Positions 7,262 to 14,462 of a stretch of DNA of 23,317 nt are shown one piece after another (within the stretch, counting starts at the first letter, position 1; each line of letters opens with the position of its first letter). Position numbers and translations under genes: made by a program. Source of the DNA: Methanothrix sp. (GTDB taxonomy: Archaea > Halobacteriota > Methanosarcinia > Methanotrichales > Methanotrichaceae); NCBI GenBank assembly GCA_028679775.1, contig JAJRAX010000195.1, forward strand, positions 1 through 23,317, given 5' to 3'. A model generated the notes under the pieces. It saw only the letters and a program-made list of their open reading frames with translations. It was not told the DNA's origin and made no database searches.

Positions 7262-7840
7262 TTATGTGGGATCATTCTCATCTCGATTAGCGGCCCGTGC
7301 CGCCAACCCGGCCAGACGCAACGGCTCCGGCACCCTACCGTCTCGGGTGAACTTGTTTAGCAGAACCCTTGCCTCATCAATTGAGGCTCCGAAGACTCGC
7401 AGATAGACATCATAGCCTGTCTTGAGATGGACTTGTTGGCGCGCTCCCAGACGCTGATAGCGGCGGACCTTCTCCTCCGGGCAGGAGAAGTGCTCACGAA
7501 TATATTTTTCGAGTCCAGGAGAGTCTTCGTATGTGAGACAAAATAACGGCCTGTGGATCTCTTGCCAAACCTCCTGCAGATCGATGATGTTAAACCAGCT
7601 CAAGACTGCACCACCAAGCAAGAGGACATTGATATCCGCCCGGCCCAGTTGACGGTAAAGGCTTTTCACCGCCTCTGTCGCATCATCTCCACCAACCTTT
7701 GCATGAGCATAGGCCATGCCATCGACCCGCAAGTCGGCACGCATGACCACGCCTGCCAGAACAGATGAAGAACTGCTCTGCTTGAAGCTCTCTGCAATTG
7801 CCAGAGCCCGCAGAGCAGGCTTATTGAGATGAAGCGTCAT
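7262..7840 (-). CDS. DUF99 family protein (endonuclease V-like fold)
   Basis: A 192-residue protein that matches DUF99 along its length: KPALRALAIAESF at the start, SVLAGVVMRADLRVDGMAYA, the VGGDDAT motif, LLLGGAVLSWFNIIDL, the LTYEDSPGLEKYIREHF block and the RVPEPLRLAGLAARA ending. The family has an endonuclease V/RNase H-like fold. I recall an archaeal member being reported as a deoxyuridine-specific DNA endonuclease, so DNA repair is plausible, but the substrate here is not proven. It overlaps the preceding small gene by 4 nt (7837-7840), making it the last gene of a four-gene minus-strand operon. A strong hairpin follows its stop. The start ATG fits the family's N-terminus. Confidence 0.9.
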   Translation of the reverse strand: MTLHLNKPALRALAIAESFKQSSSSSVLAGVVMRADLRVDGMAYAHAKVGGDDATEAVKSLYRQLGRADINVLLLGGAVLSWFNIIDLQEVWQEIHRPLFCLTYEDSPGLEKYIREHFSCPEEKVRRYQRLGARQQVHLKTGYDVYLRVFGASIDEARVLLNKFTRDGRVPEPLRLAGLAARAANRDENDPT

Positions 7841-8160
7841 AAGACAACTATCCTGCTGCCCTTCCGGCTGAGGTCCTTTTTGGCCTGCTCCAAAATATCT
7901 CTAAGAGACGGCATCAACTCCAAGAGAACGTCAATCGTCATCGGCCCACCATCAAAAGACAATGCATATTGCTCATTCTGCTCGATGATCAGCGCCGCAA
8001 GTGGAGTGATCTGTATTGCATGGACCCGGTTTTCCGAGGCCCAAAATATGGTGATTCTGACTACAGGCCAGATAGTTCTATTCCCGGCCACAATCTCTTT
8101 TCCCACTCTTACCTCCTCGTCCACTCCAAAGGATCGTCTCGGCCGCAAAATCAATTCCAC
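7837..8160 (-). CDS. Small protein resembling a reduced GerW/YtfJ domain
   Basis: The frame is open from ATG 8232 (131 residues), but that start overlaps the DUF2953 gene by 82 bases. GTG 8160 (107 residues) overlaps it by only 10 and begins at the family-like part (VELILRPRRSFGV), so it is preferred with modest confidence. The core VGKEIVAGNRTIWPVVRITI followed by ITPLAALIIEQNEQYALSFDGG has the same order of elements as the GerW family (glycine, invariant Pro-Val, then xxPLA/PVA-type strand). The Gly-rich middle of GerW is missing. This resemblance is my own reading and could be convergent. No membrane segment is seen. The gene sits between DUF2953 and DUF99 and is coupled to DUF99 by ATGA overlap. 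Confidence 0.65.
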   Translation of the reverse strand: MELILRPRRSFGVDEEVRVGKEIVAGNRTIWPVVRITIFWASENRVHAIQITPLAALIIEQNEQYALSFDGGPMTIDVLLELMPSLRDILEQAKKDLSRKGSRIVVL

Positions 8161-8855
8161 CCCAGCATCTCTTTTATGAACAGCCTTGTCTGCAAGAGCC
8201 TCAGAGACCATAAAACGGCCCACACAGTCCACAATGGCCTAATCTCAATCTCAGCCACGAAATCTCCCACCAGATGTTCTCCCTTAAACCATGGATCGAT
8301 GGAGATCCTAGCAGGATAGAGGCCTAGCACTCCCGCGATCGAGTACAGGTAGCCGCAAAGAACTGCGGTATCGGCAGGATCGTCCAGACCAAAGCAAACG
8401 CAACAGGAGAACTTTTTAAGGATGACGGACCTGAGAATATGAATGAAGATATCTACCAGGCAATAAGCGGCATTGACCAAAGATGAAAAGCCCATATCTC
8501 TCCTAGTATCCTTTTCTTTGCCGACTTGGGCTTGCCCTTCATCGCATCTTGCCTCTAAAGGAGGCTCTATTTCTCCTTCGTCCCTCTTGCCAATGGACTC
8601 CAGAATTTCTCCGACCGATTGAGGGGAGACTTCGGCCCTCCATAAGGTGAGACCAAGCCAGGCCAATCTGCATTCACCTTGCATCAGTGCTCCCTTCTTG
8701 CTGATGTCAAGAGCGAGACGAACGGGAGACAGAAGAAGAACTGCAAGAAGAAGGATGATGAGCGAGATAAATATGCCAAGATAGTCCACGACTCTAAAGG
8801 ATCCCAACAATTGCGCAACTGACGCCGATATCTGGCAAGATGACACCACGATCAC
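8151..8855 (-). CDS. DUF2953 membrane-anchored protein (YtfI-like)
   Basis: A 234-residue protein. A strong transmembrane helix at about 26-45 (YLGIFISLIILLLAVLLL) is followed by SPVRLALDISKKG. A charged Glu/Asp-rich linker occupies about 80-120. The C-terminal half has the DUF2953 signature CFGLDDPADTAVLCGYLYSI, then a short hydrophobic strand, DPWFKGEHLVGDFVAEIEIRP, and a final amphipathic region. In Firmicutes a DUF2953 protein (YtfI) is encoded beside GerW (YtfJ). The same pairing occurs here, with an ATGA overlap at 8852-8855, so the two probably act together at the membrane. The molecular role of DUF2953 is unknown to me. A shorter start inside residues 1-25 is possible, but the 4-nt overlap supports ATG 8855. 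Confidence 0.85.
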   Translation of the reverse strand: MIVVSSCQISASVAQLLGSFRVVDYLGIFISLIILLLAVLLLSPVRLALDISKKGALMQGECRLAWLGLTLWRAEVSPQSVGEILESIGKRDEGEIEPPLEARCDEGQAQVGKEKDTRRDMGFSSLVNAAYCLVDIFIHILRSVILKKFSCCVCFGLDDPADTAVLCGYLYSIAGVLGLYPARISIDPWFKGEHLVGDFVAEIEIRPLWTVWAVLWSLRLLQTRLFIKEMLGWN

Positions 8856-9235
8856 TGCGTCTCCATCTGGATAATAAGTCCTTTCATCACCTCATGAGTA
8901 ACGCATGATTCAGATCCTTCCGAGGAAGGAAGAGAGACGACCCGCACGCCCTCCTGCCCGCAGACGGTCTTGCTGACGTCCAGCACTGCCACAGGAGAGA
9001 GACCTGCCACACCTGCTGCAGCTTGTCTCGCCGGCCCATCCGTCATCTCATCTTTTGCGGCAGGGCCCATATCAGCGCCAAATGCCATGTTCACCTTTAT
9101 CACCGGTATGATGAGCCGGCCCCCCAGATCTATTGGCTCGCTCATAATGCTCATGGCAGAAAGCGTTTTGAAAAGTCCATCAAGAGTGGTATCGACTGAT
9201 TGAGCACCTGGCATTCTCATCCATATCTCTTCCAT
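8852..9235 (-). CDS. GerW/YtfJ family protein
   Basis: With the ATG at 9235 the protein has 127 residues. The frame is open further upstream to 9454, but that would run across the divergent pstS gene and its promoter, and family-like sequence begins at about MEEIWMRMPGAQSVDTTLDG. The core reads GRLIIPVIKVNMAFGADMG, then a short Gly/Ala-rich loop, then AAAGVAGLSPVAVLDVS. This matches the Spore_YtfJ/GerW pattern. In Bacillus, GerW is linked to spore germination. Archaea do not form spores, so the role here must differ and is not known. It is the first gene of the gerW-DUF2953-small protein-DUF99 operon and is divergent from pstS, with only about 70 bases between the two starts. Confidence 0.85.
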   Translation of the reverse strand: MEEIWMRMPGAQSVDTTLDGLFKTLSAMSIMSEPIDLGGRLIIPVIKVNMAFGADMGPAAKDEMTDGPARQAAAGVAGLSPVAVLDVSKTVCGQEGVRVVSLPSSEGSESCVTHEVMKGLIIQMETQ

Positions 9236-9280
9236 ACATATACGTTTTTCTTTGGATGGGAGAAGATTGCGACGATAAGC

Positions 9281-9290
9281 TTTACATATT
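9281..9290 (+). promoter_or_regulatory. Probable TATA box of the first pstS gene
   Basis: TTTACATATT lies about 25 bases upstream of the in-frame GTG codons at 9309 and 9312. That spacing would give a transcript with almost no leader. The region is shared with the divergent gerW gene. Confidence 0.4.
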
Positions 9291-9308
9291 TTGACGATAT
9301 ACAGTCGT

Positions 9309-10133
9309 GTGGTGGGGATCATTAGAAAAATAATATCAATATTCATAATTTCTCTGCTCGCGTTTGCCATCTGTTCGGCGTCCACCAGTGACGTTACCGT
9401 CTCAGGATCATCGACTGTGATGCCGCTGGCGGAGGCGGCTGCCGAGGAATTCAATCTCCTGCAGAAGGACTATGTTGTGACCGTCTCTGCCGGAGGGACG
9501 GGAGCCGGAATTCTGGGCATTGCAGAGCGCAAGAACGACATAGCCATGGCCTCCCGCGAGATCACTGATGAGGAACGCAACAAATCCAATGATACCTTTG
9601 AGGAGTTTTTGATTGGCCTGGACGGCATCAGCCTGGCAGTGAGCGACGAGATCTATCAAGCAGGAGTCAAGGACTTGAACAGGCAACAGGTCCTGGACAT
9701 ATATTCCGGAAATATCACCAACTGGAAAGAGGTTGGCGGACCGGACGCGGAGATCTATGTGATAGCCAGAGAAGAGGGGTCCGGCACCCGCGACAATTTC
9801 AACGAAATAGTCCTGGGCGACAGAGATGCTGAGACACCGGGCGTGAATACCATTGCTATGGGCGCTGCAGAAGTCAAGACTGCCATCGCGGGAAGCGACA
9901 AGGCCATAGGCTACCTGGGATTCAACTATCTGGGTGGCGGGGTTGCGGGAATAGCCTTCAATGGCATCATGCCCACATATGAAAACATTAAATTGGATCT
10001 CTATGAGCTGCACAGGCATCTGTACTTTTACACCTTTGGTGAGCCTTCAGAAGGAGCAAAGACGTTCATAGACTTCGTGCAGGGACCCGAAGGCCAGAAT
10101 ATCGCCGCAGAAGAGGGCTTCATCCCCATCTGA
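9309..10133 (+). CDS. pstS: PstS-type phosphate-binding protein, copy 1
   Basis: A secreted solute-binding protein of the PstS family that captures phosphate outside the membrane for an ABC importer. A basic and hydrophobic signal (GIIRKIISIFIISLLAFAIC) is followed by the PBP domain. Phosphate-contact motifs are visible: VSGSSTVMPLAE at the N-terminal lobe, MASREIT, and EEGSGTRDNFNE in the second lobe, followed by AIGYLGF. The frame is open from TTG 9291. GTG 9309 (or 9312) is preferred because of the TATA spacing and because it gives a better signal peptide, but this is uncertain. It is about 275 residues, a normal length. The next gene is a paralog 53 bases downstream. No pstC, pstA, pstB or phoU lies in the window. 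Confidence 0.9.
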   Translation: MVGIIRKIISIFIISLLAFAICSASTSDVTVSGSSTVMPLAEAAAEEFNLLQKDYVVTVSAGGTGAGILGIAERKNDIAMASREITDEERNKSNDTFEEFLIGLDGISLAVSDEIYQAGVKDLNRQQVLDIYSGNITNWKEVGGPDAEIYVIAREEGSGTRDNFNEIVLGDRDAETPGVNTIAMGAAEVKTAIAGSDKAIGYLGFNYLGGGVAGIAFNGIMPTYENIKLDLYELHRHLYFYTFGEPSEGAKTFIDFVQGPEGQNIAAEEGFIPI

Positions 10134-10154
10134 AAGCCCCTCTGAGCAGTCATC

Positions 10155-10190
10155 CTTACATAATAGTAAGCAGATACCATGCATCGATGA
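10155..10190 (+). promoter_or_regulatory. Promoter-like sequence and minimal upstream ORF before pstS copy 2
   Basis: TTACATAATA near 10156-10165 resembles a TATA box. Between it and the pstS start, ATG CAT CGA TGA (10179-10190) forms a three-codon reading frame whose stop overlaps the pstS ATG at 10187. It could affect initiation, or the upstream ATG may not be transcribed. Confidence 0.3.
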
Positions 10191-11020
10191 GAACGAAGAG
10201 CAGGCTACTGGTGTTGCTGCTGGTTATCCTTCTGGCAGGCATAACGAGCGAAGCCAGAGAGTCAATCGTGGTAGTGTCTGGGTCCAGCACAGTCATGCCC
10301 CTGGCGGAACTGGCTGCCGAGGAGTTCAATATAATGCAGGACGACTATACTGTCAACGTAAAATCAGGTGGCAGCGGTGTTGGCATCGTCGATGTAGCTG
10401 AAGGCAGATCTGATATAGCCATGTCCTCCAGAGAGGTCGAGCTAGAGGAGCGACAGAGATATGAGACACCCACATTGCGTTTTATTGAGCAGTCTGTGGG
10501 TTTTGACGCCATCTGCCTGGTGGTGAGCGAGGATGTGTATGACTCCGGTATCACATCTCTCACGACTGATGAGGTCCGACGGATCTATTCAGGAGATATA
10601 GCCAACTGGAAGGATCTGGGCGGGCCGGACATGGAGATCTTTGCCATCGGCAGAAGGCCGGGCTCAGGAACCAGGGACACGTTTAATGAGATCATCATGG
10701 GAAGCCGAGAGGCAGAGACACCTGGGGTGTCCTATGATTGCGGTGAGAGTTCAGAGGTCAAGTTCAGCACCAGGAAAAGTGATAACGCCATCGGCTACAT
10801 GGGATACAGCTTCGTCATGAATGGAGACACAAAGGTGGTCTCCCTGGATGGCGTCGCGCCCACAATCGAGAACATAAAGAGCGGCGCTTATCCCCTGGCC
10901 AGAAAGCTCTACTTCGTAACCCTGGGTGAGCCAACACCAGGAGCAAGAACCTTCATAGATTATATTCTCAGCCCCATAGGTCAGAAGATCGCCATAGAGA
11001 ACGGATTCATTCCGGCCTGA
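10187..11020 (+). CDS. pstS: PstS-type phosphate-binding protein, copy 2
   Basis: A 277-residue paralog of the preceding gene with the same domain order. It has a signal peptide (RLLVLLLVILLAGITSEA) followed by VSGSSTVMPLAELAAEEFN, MSSREVELEER, GRRPGSGTRDTFNE and AIGYMGYSF. The ending TFIDYILSPIGQKIAIENGFIPA mirrors that of copy 1. The two are clearly related but diverged in the middle, where copy 2 has a Cys (SYDCGESSEVK) not found in copy 1, so the duplication is not recent. Differences in affinity or ligand (phosphate, other oxyanions) are possible. The start ATG 10187 gives a normal signal peptide. A strong hairpin follows the stop at once, so the transcription unit appears to end here without transporter genes. 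Confidence 0.92.
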   Translation: MRTKSRLLVLLLVILLAGITSEARESIVVVSGSSTVMPLAELAAEEFNIMQDDYTVNVKSGGSGVGIVDVAEGRSDIAMSSREVELEERQRYETPTLRFIEQSVGFDAICLVVSEDVYDSGITSLTTDEVRRIYSGDIANWKDLGGPDMEIFAIGRRPGSGTRDTFNEIIMGSREAETPGVSYDCGESSEVKFSTRKSDNAIGYMGYSFVMNGDTKVVSLDGVAPTIENIKSGAYPLARKLYFVTLGEPTPGARTFIDYILSPIGQKIAIENGFIPA

Positions 11021-11061
11021 GGGCCCCAATTGCAGGAGCCCCGTTCTCGTTATTGGGGCCC
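11021..11061 (+). terminator. Hairpin terminator directly after pstS copy 2
   Basis: GGGCCCCAAT (11021-11030) and ATTGGGGCCC (11052-11061) form a perfect 10-bp stem with a 21-base loop, starting at the base after the stop codon. There is no T-run directly after it. Confidence 0.6.
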
Positions 11062-11159
11062 TGCAGGCAAAGCTCGCTTTAGCATCATACAATCTAACTT
11101 GAATTAAATTAAGCTTACTGGCGTTGGTTTCATATAGTTGTTGCTCTGGGCTAGAAATC

Positions 11160-12200
11160 ATGTCAGAATGGATTTACCCAAACTTCGAGCCGCGACCAGT
11201 GCGGCCGCTCTTTCTCTGTATCATCTCCAACACAGACACCGGCAAGATTCCCGGCCTATCCGCTGCCGGAACAACACCGGAGCTGACCGATTATACTCCC
11301 GGAGCTGATGCTGAGCTGGTTGAGACCAACCGGATCATCACGATGCCAGAACTCCCGGAGGCTCCCGGAGGCTCGCCAACTCCCGCAATCGTCACAAAGG
11401 CAGCCCTAAATCTGACAGGCATTCCCTCCATGTTTGTGGCCTCCGGACTGAGGAAAAAGCCGGCTGTGCCCTATGTCGAGCTGGGGGGAACGGCAGGAAG
11501 CGATATCAGAAAGAGTCCAGCAGTCCTTGATGCCCGGATTATTTACGAGAGAGCCTCGCTTTTTGGACGGAAACTGGCTGGCCTCTCTGACTGCATCTTC
11601 ATTGGTGAGTCCATAGCCGGAGGCACCACAACTGCTCTCGCGGTCCTCAAGGCCCTGGGATACAACGCAAGCGTTAGCAGCAGCTTCCAGTCCAACCCCA
11701 CGGCACTAAAGGAAAGGGTGGTGGCCGAGGCTCTTAGCCGAGCTGGCATCACGGATGGTAGCCTCAAGAACGATCCCCTGAGGGCTGTGGAGCAGGTGGG
11801 CGACCCCATGATGGCAGCAGCTCTTGGCCTCATGCGGGGACTGAAGGGCTGCAGGGTAGTGCTCGCTGGGGGAACTCAGATGGCTGCAGTTTTAGCCCTG
11901 GGAAAGGCCCTGGCCATCGATGGAGACATATCCATTGCCACTACCAAATACATAATTGAGGACAAATCCGCCAACTTCAAGGAGATCGTGGAGGCTACAG
12001 GCCGACCTTACTATTACTCCGATCCGGGCCTGGAGAACTCCAAGATTCCACCCGTGCAGATCTACGCCCAGGGATACGTCAAAGAGGGGGTGGGCATGGG
12101 CGGTGCCGCTCTTTTAGCTGGGCTGTACGGAATAGCCCAAAAGGATCTCGTCGAAGAGACCGACCGAGTTCTCATGACTGTGGAGCTACCCAAGAAATGA
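11160..12200 (+). CDS. UPF0284 / archaeal CobT-like nicotinate-nucleotide:base phosphoribosyltransferase
   Basis: From ATG 11160 the protein has 346 residues, the usual length for UPF0284 (TIGR00303). An upstream in-frame TTG at 11124 adds a 12-residue tail with no family-like features and was rejected. Blocks seen: FLCIISNTDTGKIPGLSAAG, ELTDYTPGADAE, PGGSPTPAIVTKAAL, the glycine-rich IFIGESIAGGTTTALAVL, and VVLAGGTQMAAVLAL. Family knowledge: the M. jannaschii homologue has been reported to act as a CobT-type enzyme, transferring phosphoribose to the lower-ligand base of cobamides. Methanogens need cobamides for methyl transfer. It overlaps the next gene, a dehydrogenase, by ATGA at 12197-12200. 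The cobamide role is likely but the base used cannot be read from sequence. Confidence 0.9.
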   Translation: MSEWIYPNFEPRPVRPLFLCIISNTDTGKIPGLSAAGTTPELTDYTPGADAELVETNRIITMPELPEAPGGSPTPAIVTKAALNLTGIPSMFVASGLRKKPAVPYVELGGTAGSDIRKSPAVLDARIIYERASLFGRKLAGLSDCIFIGESIAGGTTTALAVLKALGYNASVSSSFQSNPTALKERVVAEALSRAGITDGSLKNDPLRAVEQVGDPMMAAALGLMRGLKGCRVVLAGGTQMAAVLALGKALAIDGDISIATTKYIIEDKSANFKEIVEATGRPYYYSDPGLENSKIPPVQIYAQGYVKEGVGMGGAALLAGLYGIAQKDLVEETDRVLMTVELPKK

Positions 12201-13234
12201 GAGCTGCAGTTCTCAAGGCACCAGGCCTCCTGGAGCTTGACGACCTGCCCGATCCGACAGTCCCTAAAGGCGGGGCTCTGCTAGAGGTCAATGCCTGCGC
12301 CGTCTGCGGAACCGATGTCAAGATGAAGGAGCAAGGTCACCGGAACCTGGCTTACCCCAGAATCTTGGGACACGAAATCATGGGCAGAATTGCGATGCTG
12401 GATGGCCAGATCCCATATCTAAATGAAGGAGACCTAGTCCAGATCTGGCCCGGCATCGCCTGCGGAAGATGCCGATTCTGCCTCCGAGGCAAGGACAGCC
12501 ATTGCGAGAGCCTCAAGATAATGGGATTCAACTGCGACGGGGGCTTAGCTGAGCTCATGGCGCTGCCCGCTGAGAACCTTTCGGGTGGAATGAACCTTCT
12601 GCCGAGAAACATCGATCCTGCTCTTGCAGCTCTTTCCGAGCCACTGGCCTGCTGCCTTAATGGCCAGGAGCAGGCACCGGTTTACCGAGGCGACATAGTC
12701 CTTATTTTGGGCGGCGGTCCCATCGGCGCTCTGCATGCCCTTCTGGCAGAGCTTCATGGAGCGGAGAATGTGATAATAGCAGAAACGCTGCCTGAACGCA
12801 TCCGCCTGCTAAAAAGGCATACAAGCGCTGTTGTCATCGATCCTTCTGAGGAGAAGATCAAGGCCGTCTTGGCCTCGGAGACTGACGAAAGAGGTGCTGA
12901 CGTCATCCTCACAGCCACTCCGAAGATCCCGATAGATAATGATCTTCTCCATCTTCTCTCTCCTGGTGGCAGGATCTGCGTCTTCTCCGGGCCAGCTTTT
13001 GGACACTATGAAGAAAAAATCGATGTGAGGCACATTCACTACAAGGAGATCACCATCAATGGGGCTTACGGCTGCACCAGTCGCCAGAACCGATCGGCTG
13101 TCGGGCTTCTGACATCAGGCCTGATCAAGCCAGACTGGCTTATCACCATGAGGACATCTCTTGAGGGATTTGATGAGGCATTCACCCACTCAGCCCAGAG
13201 GCAGGGGATGAGATCAGTTATCTGCCAGAGCTAA
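12197..13234 (+). CDS. Zinc-dependent medium-chain dehydrogenase (alcohol/polyol type)
   Basis: A 345-residue MDR protein. Catalytic zinc ligands fit C37 (CAVCGTD) and H59-E60 (LGHE). The structural-zinc lobe is intact with C89, C92, C95 and C103 (CGRCRFCLRGKDSHC). The Rossmann nucleotide-binding turn GGGPIG lies at about 170-180, and an acidic/alkaline residue pattern after the second strand (IIAETLPER) suggests NAD rather than NADP, with low certainty. The sequence resembles the sorbitol/threonine dehydrogenase branch. The substrate is unknown. It is translationally coupled (4-nt overlap) to the UPF0284 gene and lies 49 bases before the TrpD-like gene, so it sits between two phosphoribosyltransferase-family genes. 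That suggests a sugar-phosphate or ribose-linked substrate, but this is only context. Confidence 0.88.
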   Translation: MRAAVLKAPGLLELDDLPDPTVPKGGALLEVNACAVCGTDVKMKEQGHRNLAYPRILGHEIMGRIAMLDGQIPYLNEGDLVQIWPGIACGRCRFCLRGKDSHCESLKIMGFNCDGGLAELMALPAENLSGGMNLLPRNIDPALAALSEPLACCLNGQEQAPVYRGDIVLILGGGPIGALHALLAELHGAENVIIAETLPERIRLLKRHTSAVVIDPSEEKIKAVLASETDERGADVILTATPKIPIDNDLLHLLSPGGRICVFSGPAFGHYEEKIDVRHIHYKEITINGAYGCTSRQNRSAVGLLTSGLIKPDWLITMRTSLEGFDEAFTHSAQRQGMRSVICQS

Positions 13235-13283
13235 TGGATTTGGGAAATTTGACAAGGACAACATGATCCAGGATTGAAGAGAC

Positions 13284-14405
13284 ATGCAAGACTTGAAAGA
13301 GAGCTTGAGGCATTTTGGCAGCCGGGTTGACAGGCTGATCAAAGGAATAGACCTGACCAGAGATGAAGCGCACCAGCTTTTTTGCCAGATACTGGAAAAT
13401 GAGCAGCCGGATCTCCAACAGGGCGCATTTCTCGCAGCCATCACAGCCAAAGGAGCCACAGCTCAGGAGATTGCCGGCATCTGGGAAGCCATCTACGAGA
13501 TCGACACAGTCAAGGTCCAGCCGGATGTCTATGGTCCTCTCACAGAGAACTGCGGCACAGGAATGGACGGGATTAAGACATTCAACATAAGCACCGCTGC
13601 CTCGCTAGTGGCTGCTGCTGATGGCATAATCATGGCCAAGCATGCAGCGCGGGCAATAACATCGAAGTGCGGCGCTGTGGACATCCTGGAGGCCCTGGGA
13701 GTGGATGTGGAGTGCGACGTCGATCTCGTAAAACGAAGCATCGAGCAGGCAGGCATAGGCATCTTCAACGGCATGAGCCCTATGGTCCACCCGTCAGCCC
13801 TCTACCGCATCCTCTCCCAAATCAGATTCGGCACAGTCCTGAATGTGGCCGGCTCCCTGGCCAACCCTGCCCAGCCCGCCTATGCAGTGCGGGGCGTCTA
13901 CTCTGAAGATATGGTGCTGCCAATAGCTCAAGCTATGAGGGAGATCGGCTACAAAAAGGCAATTGTCGTTCATGGAAAAAACCATGACGACTCGCGAGGA
14001 ATGGATGAACTCTCTACTCTTGGTTGCTCACTGGTTGCAGAGTTGTCCGAGGACGGAAGCATCCAGGAGTACACCATAAACCCGCAGGACCTGGGGATAA
14101 AAGAGGCTGATGAAGCCGACCTCCTTCACCAGGGCGATCGGGAGGCTGAAGCCATCAATCTCTTGCGGCTTCTCTCCGGGGAGCAGCCGGGCAGCAGAAA
14201 AGATATCATAAGCCTGAACGCTGCTGCAGTGCTCTGCATTTCTGGGCATGCCTGCGACCTGCAAGATGGCATAGAGAAGGCATCTGAGATCATCGACTCC
14301 GGCAGGCCCATAAAAAAGCTGAAAGCCTGGGTGGCCTACCAGAATTCAGATGCAAGCCCACATCTGGAGAGACTGGAGCAGATGCTGGAGACAGCCTGCA
14401 ACTGA
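13284..14405 (+). CDS. TrpD-family phosphoribosyltransferase paralog with altered motifs
   Basis: A 373-residue protein with the anthranilate phosphoribosyltransferase (GT3/NP family) fold: an N-terminal helical domain, then a PRPP-binding domain. The usual GTGGDG motif reads CGTGMDG (residues 90-96) followed by the typical TFNISTAASLVAAADG. The usual KHGNR reads KHAAR (119-123), and the usual SGSADVLEALG reads SKCGAVDILEALG (127-137). The LGPLTNPA region is replaced by AGSLANPAQPAYAVRGVY. So PRPP or ribose-phosphate binding seems kept while the acceptor pocket differs. The gene is not next to other tryptophan genes. I expect a different base or amine acceptor than anthranilate. The C-terminal part (KDIISLNAAAVLCISGHACDLQDGIEKA) is like TrpD. 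The start ATG 13284 gives the usual N-terminal helix. Confidence 0.82.
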   Translation: MQDLKESLRHFGSRVDRLIKGIDLTRDEAHQLFCQILENEQPDLQQGAFLAAITAKGATAQEIAGIWEAIYEIDTVKVQPDVYGPLTENCGTGMDGIKTFNISTAASLVAAADGIIMAKHAARAITSKCGAVDILEALGVDVECDVDLVKRSIEQAGIGIFNGMSPMVHPSALYRILSQIRFGTVLNVAGSLANPAQPAYAVRGVYSEDMVLPIAQAMREIGYKKAIVVHGKNHDDSRGMDELSTLGCSLVAELSEDGSIQEYTINPQDLGIKEADEADLLHQGDREAEAINLLRLLSGEQPGSRKDIISLNAAAVLCISGHACDLQDGIEKASEIIDSGRPIKKLKAWVAYQNSDASPHLERLEQMLETACN

Positions 14406-14462
14406 TTAGATGGAGCATAACTCATATCTATCGGGGACACAAGGTAGCATCTCAAGCAAAAT

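Noticed and set aside
9236..9454. N-terminal extension of the GerW-family gene to 9454
   Set aside because: It would cover the divergent pstS start and promoter; family-like sequence starts only at about 9235.
11124..11159. TTG start adding 12 residues to the UPF0284 protein
   Set aside because: The added residues (MVSYSCCSGLEI) do not fit the family; ATG 11160 gives the normal length.
13263..13277. Five-codon frame (ATG to TGA) just upstream of the TrpD-like gene
   Set aside because: It does not overlap the start and no pattern sets it apart from chance.
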